Shown piece after piece: positions 8,434 through 14,853 of a stretch of 42,242 nucleotides of DNA (positions are counted from its first letter, which is position 1; every line of letters begins with the position of its first letter). The notes beneath the pieces were generated by a model. That model was not told the origin of the DNA. It saw only the letters and a list, made by a program, of their open reading frames with translations, and did not search any database. The stretch lies in IMG/VR virus record IMGVR_UViG_3300042338_000752, positions 1-42,242 of that record. One strand, 5' to 3'. Made by a program: the position numbers and the translations under genes. The DNA is from a virus.

Positions 8434-8567
8434 AACCCAAAACCGACTTCATCCTCACCGAAACGAGTCTCCACGTGTGGCGCTCCCAGCCGTCGATCCC
8501 CGCATGGATCGGGCCGGCGCTGATTGCGGCCGGCATCATCGGCCTCCTGCTCATCCCCTTCCAATGA
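8430..8567 (+). CDS. 45-residue single-pass membrane peptide
   Basis: The frame from the ATG at 8430 to the TGA at 8565-8567 encodes 45 residues. The first half is polar (TDFILTETSLHVWRSQPS). The second half is one continuous hydrophobic helix (PAWIGPALIAAGIIGLLLIP), so an inner-membrane peptide with the N-terminus possibly in the cytoplasm is likely. Its start overlaps the stop of the gene before, as elsewhere in this operon. It resembles in kind the 55-residue membrane protein at 10422. The function is unknown; small early membrane peptides in phages may act in superinfection exclusion or host takeover, but nothing here shows that. Confidence 0.55.
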   Translation: MKPKTDFILTETSLHVWRSQPSIPAWIGPALIAAGIIGLLLIPFQ

Positions 8568-8585
8568 ACGATTGGCCGGGCACCC

Positions 8586-8672
8586 ATGGACTTCATGCAC
8601 TGGTCGGATTGTCTGCCGGCCGGAATTCCTTGGTTGGTTCCTTACGGGGTGCCCGGCTGCTTCCAAACATGA
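8586..8672 (+). CDS. Possible 28-residue micro-ORF
   Basis: The ATG at 8586 opens a 28-codon frame (MDFMHWSDCLPAGIPW at the start, Cys/Trp/Pro-rich and hydrophobic) whose TGA overlaps the next start as ATGA at 8669. The perfect overlap matches the pattern of the surrounding genes and is the main reason to list it. It has no visible ribosome binding site and is very short. The alternative is that the next gene really starts at the ATG at 8564, in which case this frame would be noncoding. Confidence 0.33.
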   Translation: MDFMHWSDCLPAGIPWLVPYGVPGCFQT

Positions 8673-9040
8673 ACTCACCTGTCTCCAATTCGTTTCTCTC
8701 CACGCTGCAAAGGCACCGTGGCGGCGGGCTGCTGGCTGATGCCAGCGACAAGCTGGCCGCCGTGGTCGCCGGGGTCCGGGCCACCGGTCGCCCCGGACAG
8801 CTCACTGTGAAATTGACGGTCAAACCCGCCCAGCGCGGGCAATCGGCCGTCGTCCTTACTGACGTCGTCGAAGCCAAAGCGCCTCGGGTCGAGGCGGAGG
8901 CCTCCTTCTGGTTTGCCGATGACGACGGGCTGCTCCGGACAACGGATCCCCGTCAAAAGGAGCTGCCGCTCCGCACGGTCACCGGATCGGTCATCGACGT
9001 GCCGAGTCCCGCCACCGAAGCCACGGCCGCCAACGCCTGA
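8669..9040 (+). CDS. Conserved phage protein, usual partner of DUF2303
   Basis: A 123-residue protein. A leading helical part (ADASDKLAAVVAGVRATGRPG) is followed by a beta strand pair (QLTVKLTVKPAQRG) and a section with FWFADDDGLLRTTDPRQ. I recognise this pattern from small proteins next to DUF2303 genes in many temperate phages; they have no established biochemical role but sit in recombination and early modules. An alternative in-frame start at 8564 would add 35 residues of poorer composition (MNDWPGTHGLHALVGL). The start at 8669 is preferred because it overlaps the preceding micro-ORF stop and fits the family start. Confidence 0.65.
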   Translation: MNSPVSNSFLSTLQRHRGGGLLADASDKLAAVVAGVRATGRPGQLTVKLTVKPAQRGQSAVVLTDVVEAKAPRVEAEASFWFADDDGLLRTTDPRQKELPLRTVTGSVIDVPSPATEATAANA

Positions 9041-9074
9041 TTCACCCTCATCCGAAACTCAACAGCCGAAAGCC

Positions 9075-9920
9075 ATGAACGAAAGAACCTATCCGCCAGT
9101 CCCGTCAGGCCCGCAAGAATCCCGAACGGATACCGACGCAATTATCGAATCCGCGCACGCCACTGGCGTGCCGCATGAACCGCCCGGACTCTGCGAAGGT
9201 GCGCCTGTCGTTGTGCTGCCCAAGGGCTACACGGCCACGCCGGTGCCGGGGTGGCGAAAGCAGCCCATACGGGCCAGTGGAACTGTCCAGTGCGAAACCC
9301 TGGAATCGCTGTGCCGGTACGTTTTGGAGTTCAAAACCCTCGATTCGCGGGTGTTCGTGTCCATGCAAAAAGGCGTGGTCACTGCCGTGCTCGATTATCA
9401 TGCGTCGGACGGGACCACTGGGGGATGGTGTGAGCACCGGTGCACCTTGGTGCCAATCAAGAGCGACGCCTTCGAACGATGGGAGAAGGTCAACGGCAAG
9501 CCGATGTCGCAGTCGGAATTCGCGTTGTTCTTGGAGAATAACCTTCAGCACATCTTTGAGCCCAGCGGCGCCGATCTCCTCGGCATCATCAATGCCTTCG
9601 AGGTGGATGGCGCGATGAGCTTCTCGAAGGTGCAGCGTCTCCAAGACGGGTCCGTCAAGATGGCGTTCTCCAACGAGACGCGGGCGAAGTCGGGCGACGT
9701 GAATGTTCCCACCAAGTTCGCGATCTCCGTCCCGATGTTCTTGGGTGACGACGCGATTCCGATTACCGCGAGGCTCCGGTACCGGCTGGGCGCTGGGGGT
9801 GACCTGAAGCTCTGGTTTGAGCTGGAGGAGCTGCCTGAAGCGCGCATGCGCGCGTTCAATGCGATGGTGGCCCGCATCGCGCAGGTCACCGAAATCGTCC
9901 CGTTCCTCGCCCAGGTGTGA
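9075..9920 (+). CDS. DUF2303 family protein (YfdQ-like)
   Basis: A 281-residue protein from the ATG at 9075. After a proline-rich leader of about 65 residues, the body matches the DUF2303 pattern: a helix/strand start (CETLESLCRYVLEF), VTAVLDYHASDGTTGGWCEHRCTL, then the helical part MSQSEFALFLENNLQHIFEPSGADLL, and a final beta-rich part (ISVPMFLGDDAIPITARLRYRL). DUF2303 proteins occur in early regions of many phages and cryptic prophages; their function is not established. It follows the usual partner gene and its TGA overlaps the GTG of the next gene. Confidence 0.85.
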   Translation: MNERTYPPVPSGPQESRTDTDAIIESAHATGVPHEPPGLCEGAPVVVLPKGYTATPVPGWRKQPIRASGTVQCETLESLCRYVLEFKTLDSRVFVSMQKGVVTAVLDYHASDGTTGGWCEHRCTLVPIKSDAFERWEKVNGKPMSQSEFALFLENNLQHIFEPSGADLLGIINAFEVDGAMSFSKVQRLQDGSVKMAFSNETRAKSGDVNVPTKFAISVPMFLGDDAIPITARLRYRLGAGGDLKLWFELEELPEARMRAFNAMVARIAQVTEIVPFLAQV

Positions 9921-10186
9921 GCACGGAGATTTCCACGAAGGAACTGATTCGGGCCGCGGCTGTCCTCTCGGACGCTGGGTTCCGTGTGGTCCCGCCGGCC
10001 GTGTGGCATCTGAGACTGCTCCGGCCGGCGGATGTGGGTGAGATCCTCGGCGTCTGCCAGCGGCGGGCGCGGGAGATCATGTTGGGGCTCCCCGGGACCG
10101 TGCGCCTCCCAGGTAACGATCTGCGCGCGCGGCCCGGGGAGTTGGAGCGGTGGATCAAGCAGCAGGAGATTCCAGGGGGCCTATGA
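9917..10186 (+). CDS. Excisionase-like HTH protein
   Basis: An 89-residue protein starting with GTG at 9917, in the stop of the DUF2303 gene. The central part LRPADVGEILGVCQRRAREIMLGLPGTVRL, followed by PGELERWIKQQ, matches the winged HTH of MerR/excisionase-type proteins: recognition helix, wing, then a helix often ending in a W. It is therefore a candidate directionality factor for the integrase or an early DNA-binding regulator. Two other genes here (13265, 19739) also encode HTH proteins of this general kind, so the excisionase cannot be assigned to one of them. Confidence 0.6.
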   Translation: MSTEISTKELIRAAAVLSDAGFRVVPPAVWHLRLLRPADVGEILGVCQRRAREIMLGLPGTVRLPGNDLRARPGELERWIKQQEIPGGL

Positions 10187-10425
10187 TCGAGCGGGAATTC
10201 AAGAAGTACCTGACCAGCGTGTACCCGATGGGAGTTCCTCCTCAGCAGGAGGCTGAAGTCCGGCAGGCATTCTTCGCCGGTGCGGCGGTCGCTATGTGCG
10301 AGATCGGGGTGGCGGCCGATGCGGGCGATAGGAATGGCGTGCGGGTCCTCAAAGAGTTGGATCGGGAGCTGGCTGAATATGTCGCGCTCCGGGCGGCCCA
10401 GCTCAAAAACCCTGCGCGATCATGA
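10183..10425 (+). CDS. Small hypothetical protein
   Basis: An 80-residue protein overlapping both neighbours by ATGA (10183 and 10422). It is helical: a first helix (REFKKYLTSVYP), an Ala-rich middle (EVRQAFFAGAAVAMCEIGVAADAGD) and a charged final helix (LKELDRELAEYVALRAAQL). Short proteins of this shape (LTSVYPMGVPPQQEAEVRQAFFAGA) occur in many phage early operons without a known function. Cytoplasmic by composition. Confidence 0.6.
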   Translation: MIEREFKKYLTSVYPMGVPPQQEAEVRQAFFAGAAVAMCEIGVAADAGDRNGVRVLKELDRELAEYVALRAAQLKNPARS

Positions 10426-10589
10426 GCATCCTCGATCTGTTCTTCTCTGGTGCGCGTCTGGGAATCGTGGTCGCCGGCGTGCTGTACGGATTCCTGCTCG
10501 CCTCGTGCGTCGTGTGGTTTTGGCTCTGGCTCCTCGTCGAGTCGGTGGGGTGGATCTGGGCGGGTGTGACGCGAAGGAGGAATCAATGA
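10422..10589 (+). CDS. 55-residue membrane protein
   Basis: The frame from the ATG at 10422 to the TGA at 10587-10589 encodes 55 residues. Residues about 10-46 are almost entirely hydrophobic and rich in Trp, Val and Leu (GIVVAGVLYGFLLASCV, VWFWLWLLVESVGWIW), enough for a long helix or a two-helix hairpin. The end is positive (TRRRNQ), suggesting a cytoplasmic C-terminus. It overlaps the genes on both sides by ATGA. The function is unknown. Confidence 0.6.
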   Translation: MSILDLFFSGARLGIVVAGVLYGFLLASCVVWFWLWLLVESVGWIWAGVTRRRNQ

Positions 10590-10819
10590 GTGCCAATTTC
10601 CAGCCCGGTCCGCGGCCCTTGCCTGAACTCGCAGCCTGCCCGTTTTGCGGATGCAGCGGTCACTGGGCTGTCCAGGTCGAGGAAGGCGAGTTCGCGATCA
10701 TCTGCTCAGTGTGCCACGCCCGAGGCCCCAAGGCCCCGCTGAGTGTGCTGGCCATTCACGCATGGAACCGGCGGCGCGAGCCCAATGAGCCCGTGCCGCC
10801 GGAAGGAGGGAAGGGATGA
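10586..10819 (+). CDS. Lar-like restriction alleviation zinc protein
   Basis: A 77-residue protein with the zinc-binding pattern of Lar-type restriction alleviation proteins: CPFCG at 18-22, CSVC at 40-43, then ARGP at 45-48 and the typical end AIHAWNRR at 56-63. In Rac prophage, Lar modulates type I restriction so that unmodified DNA survives; many phages carry short relatives whose activity has not been tested. The gene is preceded by AAGGAGG, one of the few clear Shine-Dalgarno sequences here, inside the end of the preceding gene. Its stop lies 2 bp from the stop of the converging minus-strand gene. Confidence 0.75.
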   Translation: MSANFQPGPRPLPELAACPFCGCSGHWAVQVEEGEFAIICSVCHARGPKAPLSVLAIHAWNRRREPNEPVPPEGGKG

Positions 10820-10821
10820 TC

Positions 10822-11652
10822 TCAGGCTACTTGGATAACTGCGCGGAAGGCGTGGGTGCGATCCTTGGCGCATACGTGTCCGACAAATTCGCGAGTGGTT
10901 GGCCATTGGCCGGTAGAGTTCACAGACACGGGGATGAGCGTTGGGTGCATCTGGGGAGCAATAGCGTCGCGAACTTGGGTGGCGATCCACGTGCTGTCCA
11001 ATGGGGGTTCGCCGGCGGTGTATTGGTAATCAAAATCGGCCTTTATTTCGCCGTCGATCGTGATGGCGATGCGCAGAAACGGGTTGTGGATATCGTGCAG
11101 GGTTTCCGCGTAATCGGTGGGGCGAACGGAGCGTCGGCCGGTGCTGCCGACGTAATGGATCGATCTTTCCCAAAGCACGTCCGGATCCGGGGCCGCGTGT
11201 TTGGATTCGGCGTGAAATCCGCGCGTGTGACTGTAGCGGATCACGGGATCATGGACGTTGAGCCCAAAAGCCTCGTCGATGGCATGGGCAAATCCGGTCC
11301 GGCCTCCTGTGAGAGAGTTTGGACGTCCGCCGCTGGCTCCGTTCGCCCGTGCCGCCGCTGCCTTCTGCGGGCTCCTCGACGAGCCTCCGCGTCGGGCCAG
11401 CACGCGGGCTGCGGCAATCGCGTCGCAGGCATCGTTGAGCGCGCTGCGCATGTCGGAGGGCGACATGATTTCATCGTCGGCGGGGCTGACGGGGCAAAGG
11501 ACCGTGACGCTGTCCCGATTGCGCGTCACGTATCTGTAGTTTCGTCCTGGAGAGGTAACGATGGTGCCGACGGCGAAGCCTCGAGGTACGCGCAGGGTTC
11601 GCTCGAAGAGATAGATGTCCGTCTCGGGTGTGTCGGTACTGGTGGTGCTCAT
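10822..11652 (-). CDS. Unrecognised protein of the minus-strand cassette
   Basis: A 276-residue protein, second gene of a two-gene minus-strand unit set inside the otherwise plus-strand early region. Residues about 20-60 look beta-rich (LRVPRGFAVGTIVTSPGRNYRYVTR). A helix follows (MRSALNDACDAIAAARVLARRGG), then a basic linker (SPQKAAAARANGASGGRPN) of a kind common in plasmid and phage DNA-binding proteins. The C-terminal half is mixed alpha/beta. No family recognised. A long plus-strand frame over the same DNA (10816-11970) has the look of an antisense shadow. The inverted orientation and separate control region suggest a moron, possibly expressed in the lysogen. Confidence 0.65.
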   Translation of the reverse strand: MSTTSTDTPETDIYLFERTLRVPRGFAVGTIVTSPGRNYRYVTRNRDSVTVLCPVSPADDEIMSPSDMRSALNDACDAIAAARVLARRGGSSRSPQKAAAARANGASGGRPNSLTGGRTGFAHAIDEAFGLNVHDPVIRYSHTRGFHAESKHAAPDPDVLWERSIHYVGSTGRRSVRPTDYAETLHDIHNPFLRIAITIDGEIKADFDYQYTAGEPPLDSTWIATQVRDAIAPQMHPTLIPVSVNSTGQWPTTREFVGHVCAKDRTHAFRAVIQVA

Positions 11653-11682
11653 GGTGTTTGGTCTTGGGGTTGGGACGGAGTT

Positions 11683-11919
11683 TTAGGGAGCGAGATTGTA
11701 GGCGTCCGGGATGTCATCGTATCGGACCAACCAACCTTGGCTCAACCCGTGCGCAATGGCAGCATCGGCGAGCTGGTAGCAGTTCTCTCGGGTCCCGTTT
11801 TGGGCCTGGATCCGGATTTCTCGGGCGATTTCATCCCGACCGACCGGACCGCAGGCGCGTACGATTTCAATCGTGGCGTCAATGTGGTTGTGGGTTGCGG
11901 GTGTCATGTGTGTGTCCAT
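11683..11919 (-). CDS. Small winged-helix-like protein of the minus-strand cassette
   Basis: A 78-residue protein from the ATG at 11919; the ATG at 11907 is also possible. A longer frame from 11955 would run through the 18-bp palindrome and was rejected. The pattern HIDATIEIVRACGPVGRDEIAREI, then ENCYQLADAAIAHGLSQGWLVRY, is that of a winged helix used in small transcription regulators. It is the first gene of the cassette and lies 12 bp from the palindrome, so it may autoregulate the unit. The function is inferred. Confidence 0.6.
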   Translation of the reverse strand: MDTHMTPATHNHIDATIEIVRACGPVGRDEIAREIRIQAQNGTRENCYQLADAAIAHGLSQGWLVRYDDIPDAYNLAP

Positions 11920-11931
11920 GGACAAAGAAAT

Positions 11932-11949
11932 AACCCAAGCGCTTGGGTT
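11932..11949. promoter_or_regulatory. 18-bp perfect palindrome, divergent operator candidate
   Basis: AACCCAAGCGCTTGGGTT is a perfect 18-bp palindrome between the divergent starts at 11919 (minus) and 11967 (plus). A homodimeric regulator could control both directions from here; the winged-helix-like protein at 11683 is the nearest candidate. The half AACCCAAG also matches one of the iterons in the replication gene (14133). No promoter hexamers are clear. Confidence 0.55.
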
Positions 11950-11966
11950 TGTCAAGGGGGTGCTGT

Positions 11967-12236
11967 GTGAGTGAAGAAATGGATGACATCGATTTCGCCG
12001 ACATAGCCGACGAAAGCCCGCTCGGGCCCCAGCGATGCCTATTCCCGCGGGAGTGTTTGATGCCGGGGCCGCACTACACGTGCGAATGCCACACGCTGGA
12101 CGATCTAATTGGCCCGGCCGAGGCGAAGAAGGTCCGGCGCATGGATCGCCTCACGCAGCGTGAAAGGCGCAAGGCGAGGCAACTGCGTGCCCTGGTGCAC
12201 CACCTGTGCGGTTCAGAGCCGAGGAGGAAGGCATGA
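11967..12236 (+). CDS. Small Cys-containing hypothetical protein
   Basis: An 89-residue protein. The GTG at 11967 is chosen because AAGGGGG ends 6 nt before it; an ATG at 11979 is four codons further in. The N-terminus is acidic (EEMDDIDFADIADE). A section with three cysteines follows (CLFPRECLMPGPHYTCEC), which could bind a metal, and then a very basic helix (KKVRRMDRLTQRERRKARQL) that could contact nucleic acid. The stop overlaps the next start (ATGA at 12233). No family recognised. Confidence 0.6.
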   Translation: MSEEMDDIDFADIADESPLGPQRCLFPRECLMPGPHYTCECHTLDDLIGPAEAKKVRRMDRLTQRERRKARQLRALVHHLCGSEPRRKA

Positions 12237-12472
12237 GTGACGCACTCCCCCAATCTGACCCGCGAGGGCTCGGTAAGTCCTATGATGATGTTTGCTGCAT
12301 CTATAATGGTAAACGCGTCCGAATAGCCGACTCCTACGCATTCGAACTGCGATGCACGCGGGCCGGAGGTTGGTCACTCTGGCATGTTTGGGGTGGGATC
12401 GAGCAAAGGCTTGCGGAGGAATTCGGCGAGCCGCGACTGCAAATTGAAGTGAGGGGAGTCCGCATACTGTGA
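12233..12472 (+). CDS. Small hypothetical protein
   Basis: A 79-residue protein with a good ribosome binding site (GAGGAGG, 5 nt before the start) and an ATGA overlap with the gene before. A short beta-rich body is likely (YNGKRVRIADSYAFELRCTRAGGWSLWHVWGG). Its first codons resemble those of the next gene: both encode MS, a short variable stretch and PQSDP, and both contain the DNA string CCCCAATCTGACCC. The DNA looks less GC-rich than its neighbours. The function is unknown. Confidence 0.6.
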   Translation: MSDALPQSDPRGLGKSYDDVCCIYNGKRVRIADSYAFELRCTRAGGWSLWHVWGGIEQRLAEEFGEPRLQIEVRGVRIL

Positions 12473-12473
12473 C

Positions 12474-13235
12474 ATGAGTGCCGATATTCCCCAATCTGAC
12501 CCTCTGGCGGTCGCTGAGTCAGTCAGCGCAGCCATGGTCCGCCAGCCGGACCTTTTCGCTGGTGAGGCCTTTTCGAGTTCTGAGCTGGAAATGGTCAGGC
12601 ATGCACGGAAAGGCAGGTACAACGGCGCCGTGACCACCCGGAGCGAGGCTCGTGTGGCTCTGGTGGTGGCCCTGCGGCAGATGGGATGCTCGCTGCGGGA
12701 GATCCAGCGGCGCACCGGGATGGACACCCGCTTGGTGCTCGTGGTCGTGCGGGAAGCCGAAAAGTGCGGTGTCGTACCAGCGATTAAAGAGGAGCTGGGA
12801 AGGCGACTGGCCGAGACGACCGAGCTTGCATTGGCCCGACTGGGTCAAGAGCTGGAGAAAGAGGAGCCGGATCACCAGTTGGTCCGGGCGCTTGGGGTTG
12901 TGGCGGGGATTGGCGCCGACAAGATGACGGCCGCCGGCGCGAGCGGCCCGGACCTGCATCTCCACCAGCACGTCCACCTGGCCGGTGCCGACCCGGCCCG
13001 CGACTACCTCATGAAGCGGGCTGCGGTGCTGGCAACTGAGTCGGAGTCAGCCCAGCAACCCACGGAATCCACGCCAATCTTGGCCGATGTCGATGCTGCC
13101 GCCGTGCTGGCTGCTCACGTCGGCAGCCGGACCGACTCGAGTCCTGATCCCGGACCGAACCCGGCACCCGCCTCGAACACCCCCGCCACCCCGGGGGGGG
13201 GGTCGCCGATTTTGGCGCCGGGCGCCACGCCGTAG
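12474..13235 (+). CDS. HTH protein, possible small-terminase-like or regulatory protein
   Basis: A 253-residue protein. Residues about 58-105 contain an HTH (VALRQMGCSLREIQRRTGMDTRLVLVVVREAE), followed by a long helical part with ELGRRLAETTELALARL and LVRALGVVAGIGADK. That combination is seen in phage HTH proteins sometimes labelled small terminase subunits, but the large terminase lies about 4.5 kb downstream, so this is uncertain. The last 60 residues are Pro/Ser/Thr-rich and disordered. A run of ten Gs (13193-13202) lies near the 3' end, and an adjacent frame stays open into the next gene. Confidence 0.65.
   Translation: MSADIPQSDPLAVAESVSAAMVRQPDLFAGEAFSSSELEMVRHARKGRYNGAVTTRSEARVALVVALRQMGCSLREIQRRTGMDTRLVLVVVREAEKCGVVPAIKEELGRRLAETTELALARLGQELEKEEPDHQLVRALGVVAGIGADKMTAAGASGPDLHLHQHVHLAGADPARDYLMKRAAVLATESESAQQPTESTPILADVDAAAVLAAHVGSRTDSSPDPGPNPAPASNTPATPGGGSPILAPGATP
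13193..13202 (+). repeat. Homopolymer of ten Gs
   Basis: G10 lies near the 3' end of the HTH gene. After the run, the frame of the next gene (starting at 13265) is open without a stop, so a one-base backward slip or one extra G would join both genes into one frame. It may be a slippage site or an indel-prone stretch. Confidence 0.6.
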
Positions 13236-13264
13236 TCGTCACCGTCAGAGAACTTTTTGCACAC

Positions 13265-13744
13265 ATGCCCGACCCCCAAACCAACCCCATCGAACCCGTG
13301 GACTCTGGCGAGCTGGCCTTGAGCCTCGGAATCACCATCCCCCTCCTTCGCACCCTGCGCCGCCAACACCTGGCCGAAGGTGCCGATTGGTTCCGCTCTG
13401 GTAACTCCGTGCTGATCCAGCCTGAAGGCGTCGAAAAGCTGCGGCTGGCGATCGGCTTGGACGCGGAAAAGGCGCCCCCCGCGGCGCCCCCCGCGGCGCT
13501 CAAGGCGGTGGTCGTGAGTTCGCCCCGGGCCTTCGGGAACGTCAGGAAGCACTTCCCGAACGCGGGCGTCATCCGCTGCGCGATCGAGGGCACGGGGGAA
13601 CTGGTCTGGGTCAGGGTCCGCAGCTCGGTCAATTACTTCCCCCGCCTCCGCAACGGGGATCCCATGATCCTCGAAGTCCAGAAACAGCCAGACGGACGGT
13701 GGCAAGCCCTGGGACGGGCGCCACGCTTCCCGGCTCGCTGGTAG
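13265..13744 (+). CDS. HTH-containing hypothetical protein
   Basis: A 159-residue protein from the ATG at 13265. The N-terminal part (DSGELALSLGITIPLLRTLRRQHL, then WFRSGNSVLIQPEGVEKL) looks like an excisionase/MerR-type HTH with its wing. An Ala/Pro linker follows (APPAAPPAALKA). The C-terminal part (VIRCAIEGTGELVWVRVRSSVNYFPRL) is beta-rich with a basic surface. It is separated from the gene before by 29 bp, unusual in this operon, and the frame is open upstream to the G10 run. A DNA-binding role is inferred. Confidence 0.6.
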   Translation: MPDPQTNPIEPVDSGELALSLGITIPLLRTLRRQHLAEGADWFRSGNSVLIQPEGVEKLRLAIGLDAEKAPPAAPPAALKAVVVSSPRAFGNVRKHFPNAGVIRCAIEGTGELVWVRVRSSVNYFPRLRNGDPMILEVQKQPDGRWQALGRAPRFPARW

Positions 13745-13791
13745 AGCCTTCCATCCCCCTTTCACCGCCAGACTCAACAGAAAGCCACCTC

Positions 13792-14853
13792 ATGATCGTC
13801 AAACCAAGCCTGTTGGATCACCCGAAGTTCCTGCGCCTGCAAAGACGACTCGGAAAAGACAGCCTGCACCTTCTGATCCGCATCTGGGCCCACTGCGAGA
13901 CGGATTGCAGGGGCGAAGTGTGGGCAGACAAGGATCCGGAATACCTCGAAGCCGTCGCCCGGTGGGAAGGCGAGGCAGGGTTTGCATTCAAGGCCTTCGT
14001 GGACGCCGGATTCATCGCCTACACCGGAGGCTCCATTTTGGTCCACGACTGGAACGAAATGAACGCCTCGCTGATCGCGTCCTGGACCAACGGGCGCACC
14101 GGAGGGAGGCCTTCCCGCAAAACCCACGGGGTAACCCAAGTGGGTGTTAACCAGAACCCAGCGGATAACCCATCGGTTTCGTCAAAAACAACCCACGGGG
14201 TAACCGGGGAGCAGGTTTCGGATAACCCAGAGGTTACCCCACGGGTAACCCACGGGTTGCAAGATGCGACTTCTTTGCAAAATGGCCAATCCACGGAACC
14301 CACGGGTAACCCACGGGTTTCCGAAACAGGCCAAATCGAAACCCGTGGGACCCCCGAGAAGAGAAGAGAAGAAGACACACTCGCGTGCGAGAGCCATTCA
14401 GCCTTCGCTGAGGCTCCGTCAGTCGAGGAAGTCTTGAGCTTTGGTTCCTCCTTCCGGGGGGAGATGGCAACAGGTGCCCCCGGGCCCATCGATCCGGCTT
14501 ACTGCCGCTCGTGGTGGGAACGGAAGGACAACTCGAGGAACGGGGGGTGGTCTACAATCCTCGACTGGCGCAGGGCACTGGTCTCGTCCTGGCGCGCAGA
14601 CTTCCGAAAGACCTTCTGGAAGGGCGGGAGCGCCAGCGCGTCTACGTCGACACCTGCGGAGCGCGCCGAATCGGTCCCCCTGGGCATCCGGATCCGCGAA
14701 CTCGAAAAGGCCGCCGAGGAGCACATTGGGAACCCCGAAAGCACGCGCGGCACCTTGGAGGCCAAGGCGAAGGCCAAGCCGGAGTGGTTGAAACTGAAAA
14801 AGCTGGTGCGGGAACTGCGCGGCCAGCTCGTTGGCACGGAGGTGGAGCCGTGA
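13792..14853 (+). CDS. Replication organiser / helicase-loader-like protein with intragenic iterons
   Basis: A 353-residue protein from the ATG at 13792. Residues 1-95 (MIVKPSLLDHPKFLRLQ..., LHLLIRIWAHC..., FKAFVDAGFI..., ILVHDWNEMNAS) match the winged-helix N-terminus common in phage replisome organisers. Residues about 105-190 are a linker encoded by the iteron array. The C-terminal part (PAYCRSWWERKDN..., WSTILDWRRALVSSWRADFRKTFWKGG) resembles the DnaD/DnaT-like or lambda O/P-type part that contacts the helicase. The DnaB gene follows about 900 bp downstream. By analogy with lambda O, the protein would bind its own intragenic iterons and recruit the helicase. The stop overlaps the GTG of the next gene. 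Confidence 0.75.
   Translation: MIVKPSLLDHPKFLRLQRRLGKDSLHLLIRIWAHCETDCRGEVWADKDPEYLEAVARWEGEAGFAFKAFVDAGFIAYTGGSILVHDWNEMNASLIASWTNGRTGGRPSRKTHGVTQVGVNQNPADNPSVSSKTTHGVTGEQVSDNPEVTPRVTHGLQDATSLQNGQSTEPTGNPRVSETGQIETRGTPEKRREEDTLACESHSAFAEAPSVEEVLSFGSSFRGEMATGAPGPIDPAYCRSWWERKDNSRNGGWSTILDWRRALVSSWRADFRKTFWKGGSASASTSTPAERAESVPLGIRIRELEKAAEEHIGNPESTRGTLEAKAKAKPEWLKLKKLVRELRGQLVGTEVEP
14121..14350 (+). repeat. Iteron array inside the replication gene, probable origin
   Basis: Eleven copies of a 10-13-bp unit with consensus AACCCACGGGT(T) start at 14121, 14133, 14155, 14167, 14190, 14224, 14234, 14247, 14297, 14308 and 14340. Five contain exact AACCCACGGG; the rest differ in the middle bases. 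Most copies are themselves imperfect inverted repeats (ACCC..GGGT). A purine-rich stretch (GAGAAGAGAAGAGAAGAAG) follows at 14356-14374. Iterons within the initiator gene are the lambda O-type arrangement of a replication origin. The origin role is inferred. Confidence 0.7.

Noticed and set aside
11683-11955. A longer start (11955) for the small winged-helix-like minus-strand gene.
   Set aside because: It would place the 18-bp palindrome inside the coding region and add a poorly composed N-terminus; starts at 11919 or 11907 leave the palindrome as a control site.
10816-11970. A 384-codon plus-strand frame starting in ATGA overlap with the Lar-like gene and ending in overlap with the gene at 11967.
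   Set aside because: Its composition is Gly/Arg/Ser-rich without domain-like patterns, while the minus strand over the same DNA encodes two proteins with plausible folds. The overlaps at both ends appear to be chance.
14121-14350. CRISPR array interpretation of the short repeats.
   Set aside because: Units are 10-13 bp, nearly adjacent, unevenly spaced and lie inside a coding gene, which fits iterons rather than repeat-spacer structure.
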